5,002 nt of DNA from Spirochaetaceae bacterium (GTDB lineage: Bacteria > Spirochaetota > Spirochaetia > DSM-2461): the NCBI GenBank assembly GCA_003246505.1, contig QKAI01000402.1, positions 1-5,002 on the forward strand. Reading direction: 5' to 3'. This document shows positions 1-5,002 of the stretch, one piece after another. Positions within the stretch are counted from its first letter, which is position 1. Every line of letters starts with the position of its first letter. Below the pieces are notes generated by a model, which saw only the letters and a program-made list of their open reading frames with translations, searched no databases and was not told the DNA's origin. The position numbers and the translations under genes were made by a program.

Positions 1-23
1 GGGGGTGCCTAATAACCGGCTCG

Positions 24-43
24 GCCCCTTCGCGGGAAGGGGC
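24..43 (-). terminator. Hairpin downstream of the GH127 gene; possible transcript end
   Basis: GCCCCTTC and GAAGGGGC form a perfect 8-bp stem with a 4-nt loop, 37 nt after the GH127 stop codon. On the minus strand the bases that follow are not T-rich, so an intrinsic terminator is not well supported. It may instead be a 3'-end stabiliser or a weak or Rho-assisted terminator. The window ends 23 nt further on, so I cannot tell whether another gene of the operon follows. The rest of 1-80 shows no gene. Confidence 0.45.
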
Positions 44-80
44 AAATACATATCCTATCCCATCGGGGGACGCTGGTCAA

Positions 81-2027
81 CTATACCCTGACCCAAACCA
101 GCATCTCCCCTTCCGCCCTGTTATTCCAGGCATAGTAGGGGATGAAGATCAGTTCCGCCGGCTCCGTGCCCGGTGCCCGGTCCGTATAGATCGTCTCCGA
201 TGGGGAGGACTCCCTTAACCCCTGCGCCCTGATGCGGTTGACCCCATCCAGAAGGTCCTTCCTGAACTCCACGTCAAAGGGGGTCTCCCTCTTAAGGATC
301 AGGGAGGAGAGATCCTTCCCGTTGTCCGCCTCTTCCAGACAGTACACCACCGGTCCCATCACCAGGGCGCCCCTGCCCGCATTCTCCTGAAGCTTCGTCG
401 CGGAGTACATCACTCTGACGGGCATGGCAAAGCTTAATTCCACCCGGTCCCCCTCCTGCCAGATACGGTCCAGAATCACATAGCCCCTCTCCCGTGTGGT
501 CTCGCAGGCTTTGCCGTTGACAAGGACGTTCCATTCCCGGCACCAACCGGGGATCCTCATCCGGAGGGCGAAGGGTGTCTCCGCCGCCCCTTTGACCTGG
601 ATACCCACGGACCCCTCCCAGGGATAGTTGGTTTTCTGTTCCAGGGTGATCTCCCTGCCCCGGATCTCAAACCGGGAACTGCTGTCACCGTAGAGATTGA
701 TCCCCGGACCATCCCCGGCCTGGAAATACATGTACTGCCCCAGGGAAGCGAGGAGCCTTGCCAGATTAGGAGGGCAGCAGGCGCAGGCGAACCACTTCTG
801 GCGCACCGGCTTCACATGTTCCTTGTCGTGGCGCCTCAGGCAGCTCTCCGGTTTGACTTCCAGGGGATTGACGTAGAAGAACCGGGTCCCGTCCTGGGAC
901 ATGCCGCTGAGCACGCCGTTGTAGAGCGCCTGTTCAAGGACGTCGATATAACGGCTTTCCCCATCCATGAGGAACATGCGCTGGGCCCAGAAGATCAGGC
1001 CGATGGAAGCGCAGGTCTCGTTATAGGCCCGGTCATTGGGCATGTCATAATCGAAGGTAAAGGCTTCCTGGTAACCGCTTGATCCGATTCCCCCGGTGAT
1101 ATACATCTGCCGGTTAGTCACGTTTTCCCACAGCCCGCGGCAGGCCTCCTTCAGGGGATCGTCATTCGTTTCCATGGCCACATCGGTCATGGCGCAGTAC
1201 ATGTAGACGGCCCTCACCGCATGGCCCACGGCCGCCTTCTGTTCCCGGACGGGGAGATGGGCCTGATTGTAGGCGTCGTCCCATTTCGCGAAGACGGACC
1301 AGTGGTTGATTCTGCCCCTGTCCTCCCACTCCTTTTCAAAATAGCTGGGCCTCTTTCCCCGCTCGTCTATGAAATACTTAGCCAGGTCCAGGTGCTTCCT
1401 GTCATTGGTTATGGCATAGAGCCTCATGAGGGCCAGCTCGATTTCCTGGTGTCCGGGATAACCCCGCTTCTTACCCTCCCCGGGTCCGAAAAGGGTGTCG
1501 ATCAGATTCACGAAACGGATCATCACATCGAGAAGCTTTCTCTCCCCGGTGGCACGGTAGTAAGCCACAGCCGCTTCCAGCATATGGCCGGCGCAGTAGA
1601 GCTCATGGCACTCCCGAAGATTCGTCCACCGTTTATCCGGTTCCTTCACCGTGTAATAGGTGTTCAGATAGCCGTCCGGCTGCTGAGCCAGGGCGATGAT
1701 ATCGATCACCTCATCGGCCCTTTTTTTCAGATTATCATCGGGTGTGACAGCCAGTTGGTAAGCCACCGCTTCCAGCCATTTCGCCAGGTCGCTGTCCTGG
1801 AACACCATCCCGTGGAATTCCCCCCGGGAAAGTCCTGCGGCAATCCGGAAATTCTCTATGGCGTGGCTCGGCTCCATATCCCCCTCATCGATCTCATCGT
1901 TGAGGGCCTTCCACTGATAGGGAATGACATTATTCAAAACGGAGGTGTACTTGAGGCCCAGGAGCCCCCCGGTCATCCTTACTTTTTTCAGATCCGCCAT
2001 ATTCCTGTTCAAATTTTTCTTTTCCAT
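81..2027 (-). CDS. Glycoside hydrolase family 127 (DUF1680), probable beta-L-arabinofuranosidase
   Basis: This enzyme is predicted to cleave terminal beta-L-arabinofuranosyl (or closely related) residues from oligosaccharides with retention of configuration. It has 648 residues, close to the characterised Bifidobacterium longum HypBA1 (about 658). The layout fits the family: an (alpha/alpha)6 barrel over roughly 15-430, then beta-sandwich domains to the end. Its residues match HypBA1 almost number for number. Glu321 in YQEAF corresponds to the acid/base Glu322. Glu337 and Cys339 in NETCAS correspond to zinc ligands Glu338 and Cys340. Cys417-Cys418 in ACCPPN correspond to the nucleophile Cys417 and zinc ligand Cys418. 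His141, His193 and His269 also match likely sugar-contact histidines. No signal peptide is visible (MEKKNLNRNMADLKK), so it should act in the cytoplasm on imported sugars. It is the last gene of the operon seen here. Family assignment is firm; the exact substrate is less so, because GH127 also includes enzymes acting on other sugars such as aceric acid. Confidence 0.93.
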   Translation of the reverse strand: MEKKNLNRNMADLKKVRMTGGLLGLKYTSVLNNVIPYQWKALNDEIDEGDMEPSHAIENFRIAAGLSRGEFHGMVFQDSDLAKWLEAVAYQLAVTPDDNLKKRADEVIDIIALAQQPDGYLNTYYTVKEPDKRWTNLRECHELYCAGHMLEAAVAYYRATGERKLLDVMIRFVNLIDTLFGPGEGKKRGYPGHQEIELALMRLYAITNDRKHLDLAKYFIDERGKRPSYFEKEWEDRGRINHWSVFAKWDDAYNQAHLPVREQKAAVGHAVRAVYMYCAMTDVAMETNDDPLKEACRGLWENVTNRQMYITGGIGSSGYQEAFTFDYDMPNDRAYNETCASIGLIFWAQRMFLMDGESRYIDVLEQALYNGVLSGMSQDGTRFFYVNPLEVKPESCLRRHDKEHVKPVRQKWFACACCPPNLARLLASLGQYMYFQAGDGPGINLYGDSSSRFEIRGREITLEQKTNYPWEGSVGIQVKGAAETPFALRMRIPGWCREWNVLVNGKACETTRERGYVILDRIWQEGDRVELSFAMPVRVMYSATKLQENAGRGALVMGPVVYCLEEADNGKDLSSLILKRETPFDVEFRKDLLDGVNRIRAQGLRESSPSETIYTDRAPGTEPAELIFIPYYAWNNRAEGEMLVWVRV

Positions 2028-2038
2028 GGAATGTCTCT

Positions 2039-2044
2039 CTCCTT
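2039..2044 (-). promoter_or_regulatory. Ribosome-binding site of the GH127 gene, overlapping the permease stop
   Basis: AAGGAG begins inside the TAA stop of the second permease and lies 11 nt before the ATG at 2027, slightly long spacing; the following GAGAGA gives shorter alternative pairing. A second in-frame ATG at 2000 (Met10) has only a poor GGA upstream, so 2027 is preferred. Confidence 0.65.
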
Positions 2045-2864
2045 ATCCTTTTAATCCAGACAGGGTAACACCCCGTACGAAGTACTCCTGTGCCAGGATG
2101 AATGCTACCAGGACAGGAATCAGACTGATCACCGTGCCCGCCATGAGTACCGGCCAATCGGTGGAGTACATGCCCTGCATTGTCGCCAGGCCCAGGGGTA
2201 CGGTCATTTTGGGTATGGAATTGATGAACACCAGGGGGCGAATGAAATCATTCCAGATACCCATGAACGTGAAGACCCCCAGAGTCGCCAGGGCCGGTTT
2301 CGTCAGGGGAAGAAATATCAGGAGATAGATCATCGCCGGATTACAGCCGTCTATGCGGGCCGCGTTTTCCAGTTCCTCCGGAATGGTCAGAAAGAACTGC
2401 CTCATGAGAAAGGTCCCGAAGGCTGATACCAGGCTGGGGATGATCAGGGACAGATGGGAGTCGATCCATCCGAAGTATTTCATTATCAGGAAGGTGGGGA
2501 CAAGGGTGACATGGAAGGGGACGATGAGGGTCCCCAGATAGAGGGAGAAGAGCATCTCCCGGCCCTTGAATTTTATCCGGGAAAAGGCGAATCCCGCCAT
2601 GGAGCTTGTCAGCAGCTGGGCCAGTACAACGAAGAAGGAGATCTTGATGCTGTTGAAGAAAAACAGTCCGAAGGGATACCGGTCGGACACTTTCAGATAA
2701 TTCTGCCAGATGATCCGCTCGCCGAAGAAGGTGGGGGGAAAGACAAAAACCTCCCTGAGATCCTTGAAGGATGTGCTAAGCATCCAGAAGAAGGGTATGA
2801 CCATGGTCATGGCCCCGGACATAAGAATCAAATGGTATAATATTGCGGTATTTTTTCGTTTCAT
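2043..2864 (-). CDS. ABC sugar transporter permease, MalG/UgpE/AraQ-like (CUT1)
   Basis: This second inner-membrane channel subunit pairs with the MalF-like protein encoded just upstream. It has 273 residues, the usual length for the MalG type. Six hydrophobic segments are visible at about 7-30, 67-92, 104-128, 138-158, 188-206 and 239-260. The N-terminal part carries WMLSTSFKD (27-35), typical of MalG-like proteins. The EAA loop reads EELENAARIDGCNP (163-176) followed by IFLPLTKPAL (183-192), with the conserved Ala, Asp-Gly and Pro residues. NDFIRPLVF (205-213) and the C-terminal tail QEYFVRGVTLSGLKG are also family features. The start at 2864 has a strong ribosome-binding site. The TAA stop at 2043-2045 overlaps the ribosome-binding site of the GH127 gene. 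No ATPase gene follows, as is common in CUT1 clusters that use a shared ATPase. Confidence 0.94.
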   Translation of the reverse strand: MKRKNTAILYHLILMSGAMTMVIPFFWMLSTSFKDLREVFVFPPTFFGERIIWQNYLKVSDRYPFGLFFFNSIKISFFVVLAQLLTSSMAGFAFSRIKFKGREMLFSLYLGTLIVPFHVTLVPTFLIMKYFGWIDSHLSLIIPSLVSAFGTFLMRQFFLTIPEELENAARIDGCNPAMIYLLIFLPLTKPALATLGVFTFMGIWNDFIRPLVFINSIPKMTVPLGLATMQGMYSTDWPVLMAGTVISLIPVLVAFILAQEYFVRGVTLSGLKG

Positions 2865-2869
2865 TCCGC

Positions 2870-2877
2870 CCTCCCCT
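2870..2877 (-). promoter_or_regulatory. Ribosome-binding site of the second permease, overlapping the first permease's stop
   Basis: AGGGGAGG lies 5 nt upstream of the ATG at 2864, and its first bases are part of the TAG stop codon (2876-2878) of the preceding permease gene. This arrangement favours translational coupling and equal output of the two subunits, which are needed one to one. Confidence 0.75.
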
Positions 2878-3757
2878 AATAGATGACCCAGTTGTCGGAA
2901 AACTTCATCTGGACCATGGTGATGATGAAGACGATAAAGAACAGGATATAGGCGATGGCGCTGGCATATCCCATTTTAAAATACTCGAAGGCATTCTGAT
3001 ACAGATAGTGGACGAGCACCGAAGTGGACCGGGCGGGCCCCCCTTCGGTCATGATAAAGACCTGGTCAAAGACCTGAAAAGAATTGATGATGGACATGAC
3101 GACCACGAAGAAGGTGGTGGAAGACAGGAGGGGGACGGTTATTCTGAAGAACTGGGTCATTTTCCCGGCTCCGTCGATTTCGGCGGCTTCATAGTAGGTG
3201 CTGGAAATGCCCTGGAGTCCGGCGAGGAAGAGAAGCATGTTGAAGCCGAGCTGCTTCCAGATACTGGTCACCATGACGGCGGGCATAGCCCATTTCGTGC
3301 TGCTGAGCCAGCTGGGGCCCCGGATTCCTATCTTGCTCAAGAGAAAATTGAGAAGACCGAACTCCGCATTATAGAGCCACTGCCAGACCACGGCCACGGC
3401 CACATAGGAGGATATGACCGGAAGGAAGTAGAGGGCCCGGTAGATTTTCATCCCCCGAAGCTTTTTATTCAAAGCGATGGCAAGCAGCAGGGAAAGGATG
3501 ATGCCCAGGGGAACCGTTCCCAGGGTGTAGTAGACCGTATTCCAGAGGACCTTGAGAAACACCTGATCCTTGAAGAGGCCTATGTAATTCTTGAATCCCG
3601 CCCATTTGGCGGGACTCAGCAGGTCCCATTCGAGAAAGCTCAAGCCGAAGGACGCCAGTACCGGTATGAGCAGAAAGGCCAGAAATCCCAGCAGGTTGGG
3701 CGTCAGGAATACAAAGGCCCAGAAATTATTACTTTGCGTGATTTTTTTCGTACCCAT
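2876..3757 (-). CDS. ABC sugar transporter permease, MalF/UgpA/AraP-like (CUT1)
   Basis: This is the first of two inner-membrane permease subunits that form the sugar translocation channel (binding-protein-dependent transport inner membrane component family). With the start at 3757 it has 293 residues, normal for a short MalF-type subunit without the large periplasmic loop of E. coli MalF. Six hydrophobic segments are visible at about 12-40, 72-97, 108-128, 158-182, 210-230 and 264-284. The cytoplasmic EAA loop, which docks on the ATPase, is clear: YEAAEIDGAG at 189-198 followed by FFRITVPLL at 203-211. The TEGGP element (237-241) typical of this subunit type is also present, in MTEGGPARSTSVLVHYLYQ. 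The N terminus (MGTKKITQSNNFWAFVFLTPN) is typical of the family and supports the chosen start. The gene ends in TAG, 11 nt before the second permease. Confidence 0.93.
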   Translation of the reverse strand: MGTKKITQSNNFWAFVFLTPNLLGFLAFLLIPVLASFGLSFLEWDLLSPAKWAGFKNYIGLFKDQVFLKVLWNTVYYTLGTVPLGIILSLLLAIALNKKLRGMKIYRALYFLPVISSYVAVAVVWQWLYNAEFGLLNFLLSKIGIRGPSWLSSTKWAMPAVMVTSIWKQLGFNMLLFLAGLQGISSTYYEAAEIDGAGKMTQFFRITVPLLSSTTFFVVVMSIINSFQVFDQVFIMTEGGPARSTSVLVHYLYQNAFEYFKMGYASAIAYILFFIVFIITMVQMKFSDNWVIY

Positions 3758-3764
3758 TAAAAGT

Positions 3765-3769
3765 CTCCC
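3765..3769 (-). promoter_or_regulatory. Ribosome-binding site of the first permease
   Basis: GGGAG lies 7 nt upstream of the ATG at 3757. It decides the start: the longer frame opening at 3835 would overlap the end of the binding-protein gene and translate through the hairpin. The site sits only 4 nt downstream of the hairpin foot, so ribosome access may be affected by that structure. Confidence 0.75.
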
Positions 3770-3773
3770 AGTG

Positions 3774-3797
3774 CCCGCCCCCCCGGAGGGGAGCGGG
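3774..3797 (-). promoter_or_regulatory. Intercistronic GC hairpin with UCCG tetraloop between binding-protein and permease genes
   Basis: In the minus-strand transcript, CCCGCUCCCC pairs with GGGGGGCGGG. This makes a ten-pair stem, nine Watson-Crick pairs plus one U-G wobble, closed by C(UCCG)G, a member of the unusually stable UNCG tetraloop class. It starts 12 nt after the binding-protein stop codon and ends 4 nt before the permease ribosome-binding site. No U-run follows, so it is not a standard Rho-independent terminator. By analogy with the malE-malF intergenic region, the likely role is to protect the upstream mRNA from 3' exonucleases or cause partial attenuation, so that more binding protein than permease is made. 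The structure is seen in the sequence; the role is inferred. Confidence 0.7.
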
Positions 3798-3809
3798 TCG
3801 ATGCAGGTA

Positions 3810-5002
3810 TTAGAGATTCGCCGTGCGTTTGTCAATATTCGCCATCATCTCGTCAACGGTGGTATCCCCCGCGTAGAAGCGGTCCTTCTCTTCGTTGACT
3901 ATGGCCCAGGCTTCATTGTTGGCTACAACACCGGGCCAGAGGGACCCGTAGCTGGTAAAGTATTTGACGATATTCTCAAAACCTTCGGGATAAACATCGG
4001 GATTGATCCACTTGGAAAGATTCTGGGGCTCGTAGAGTTCCTTTCTGTTGGGAAGCCAGAGGCCGGCCCGGATATTGCTCAGCTGATAATCTTCGGAGGA
4101 GAGGAACTTGATGAGCTGCCAGGCTTCATCGGGATGCTTGGTTTTAGCCCAGGCGCTGTGAAGATGGGCCTGCCCCACAGTGGCGGGCTTATCGAATATG
4201 GGAAGGACGCCTATGCCTACGGGAAAATCCATCTGGGCGAGCTGCTGGAGAGCCCAGGACCCGTCCACCATCATGGCGACCCGACCCGTCTGGAGCATCT
4301 GGGCGGCGCTCATGCCGCTCTGCTCCACGAAGGAGACGTCGGGGGCCACGTGATATTTTAAGCGCAGATCCCGGATAGCGTTAAATACTTCCTTGGCCTC
4401 GGGGCTGTTCAGGACAATTTTGGAGTAGTCATCGTTGAGCACCCGGCCGCCGTTGGAGGCCACCATGGGGGGGAACACCCATCCCCAGGCCACTTCGAAA
4501 CCGGTGGCGCCGAACTGGGTGGTCCTGTTCCCCTCGGTCTTCGTCAGCTTCCGGCAGACTTCCACAAACTCATCCCAGGTCCAGGCCTTGTCCGGATCGC
4601 TGGGAGGATATTCCATTCCCGCCGCATCAAATATGTCCCGGTTATAGAACATGACCGGGGAAACGTTGCAGCTGCTTATGCCGTAGATCCTGCCGCCTAT
4701 AAGCATTTTTTCCTGGACGAGGGGAATGAACTCATCGATGTTCAGTTCCTTCTCCATTCTGTCCGTAATATCCAGGAGAACATTTCTCTTCTGGAAGGGA
4801 CGATAATTGTCGGCCTGGATAAAGAAAACGTCCGGAGCGGAATCCCCCGCCATCATGGTGAGCAGCTTGGCCGCGTACTCACCGGCCACGGGGGTGTATT
4901 CCACTTTGATTCCCGGATTCTGGGATTCAAATACGGCCAGGCCGGATTTGACGCTTTCCGTCTCCAGGGGGCTGGCCTCCCACCCCATAAACTTAAGATT
5001 CG
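3810..5002 (-). CDS. ABC sugar-binding protein (CUT1 type, family 1 extracellular solute-binding), 5' partial
   Basis: This is the extracytoplasmic binding protein of a carbohydrate ABC importer; it captures the sugar and delivers it to the two permeases encoded next. The reading frame stays open through the right edge: codons for N-L-K-F precede the first in-window ATG (4988), giving the usual first beta strand of this family (LKFMGWEAS). That ATG is therefore internal, and the signal peptide or lipoprotein signal lies outside the window. Counting from it, 392 residues are visible. Family hallmarks are FESQNPGIKVEY (20-31), AGDSAPDVFF (47-56), an ITD segment with FIPLVQE (74-93), YGISSCNVSPVMFYNRDIFDAAG (102-124), TWDEFVEVCRKL (137-148), GRVAMMVDGSW (235-245) and PDEAWQLIKFLSS (286-298). 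The C terminus looks complete, ending in a TAA stop. The ligand cannot be read from the protein; the GH127 gene in the cluster suggests an arabinose-containing oligosaccharide (inference). Confidence 0.93.
   Translation of the reverse strand, partial: NLKFMGWEASPLETESVKSGLAVFESQNPGIKVEYTPVAGEYAAKLLTMMAGDSAPDVFFIQADNYRPFQKRNVLLDITDRMEKELNIDEFIPLVQEKMLIGGRIYGISSCNVSPVMFYNRDIFDAAGMEYPPSDPDKAWTWDEFVEVCRKLTKTEGNRTTQFGATGFEVAWGWVFPPMVASNGGRVLNDDYSKIVLNSPEAKEVFNAIRDLRLKYHVAPDVSFVEQSGMSAAQMLQTGRVAMMVDGSWALQQLAQMDFPVGIGVLPIFDKPATVGQAHLHSAWAKTKHPDEAWQLIKFLSSEDYQLSNIRAGLWLPNRKELYEPQNLSKWINPDVYPEGFENIVKYFTSYGSLWPGVVANNEAWAIVNEEKDRFYAGDTTVDEMMANIDKRTANL

Noticed and set aside
1721..1727. Seven-base A run (minus strand) in the GH127 gene, and a similar one at codons 4-6 of the first permease, as frameshift or phase-variation sites
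   Set aside because: The runs are short, encode Lys-Lys in frame, do not match the X_XXY_YYZ slippery pattern in the reading frame, and both genes are intact.
1221..2054. Plus-strand open frame of 277 codons opposite the GH127 gene
   Set aside because: It is antisense to the GH127 reading frame, whose catalytic motifs are intact. The translated product matches no family I recognise and is a codon-usage shadow.
2843..3760. Plus-strand open frame of 305 codons opposite the first permease
   Set aside because: It lies entirely antisense to a well-supported permease. Its translation is rich in His, Gly, Asp and Glu without recognisable domains, as expected from the reverse complement of membrane-protein codons, and no separate ribosome-binding context was found.
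3774..3797. Intercistronic hairpin read as a full Rho-independent terminator
   Set aside because: The stem is followed by GCACUGGGAG rather than a U-run, and the downstream permeases are needed with the binding protein, so complete termination is unlikely.
3591..4361. Plus-strand open frame of 256 codons spanning the permease/binding-protein junction
   Set aside because: It is antisense to two clear genes and to the hairpin gap, with no domain signal.
4986..4988. ATG at the right edge as the true start of the binding protein
   Set aside because: The frame is open upstream to the edge and encodes the preceding residues of the first beta strand (NLKF). No signal peptide follows this ATG, and the protein would be short for an exported binding protein.

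Overview
The window holds one gene cluster, all on the minus strand. It reads from the right edge to the left: a sugar-binding protein of an ABC importer (cut off at the right edge), two ABC permeases of the CUT1 (MalF/MalG-like) type, and a glycoside hydrolase family 127 enzyme (DUF1680, beta-L-arabinofuranosidase type). The organism is a bacterium of moderate G+C content with strong purine-rich Shine-Dalgarno sites. A spirochaete or a member of Bacillota/Clostridia would fit this cluster type, but the phylum cannot be fixed from the sequence alone.

Layout: 3810-5002 binding protein (5' end outside the window); 3758-3809 intercistronic gap with a very strong GC hairpin; 2876-3757 first permease; 11-nt gap; 2043-2864 second permease; 15-nt gap; 81-2027 GH127 enzyme; 1-80 downstream non-coding DNA with an 8-bp hairpin. 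The tight spacing, and ribosome-binding sites that overlap the preceding stop codon at two junctions, point to one operon.

Inferred job: the binding protein captures an oligosaccharide outside the membrane and the two permeases carry it in. An ATPase encoded elsewhere (MsmX/UgpC/MalK type) powers the step, since none is present here. The GH127 enzyme has no visible export signal and would then release L-arabinose or a related sugar in the cytoplasm. The GH127 catalytic set (Glu321, Glu337, Cys339, Cys417, Cys418) looks intact.

I see no sign of a new kind of system, mobile element, CRISPR array, RNA gene or phage gene. The most interesting item is the hairpin between the binding-protein and permease genes. 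It carries a UNCG-class tetraloop in the transcript and probably helps set the ratio of binding protein to permease.
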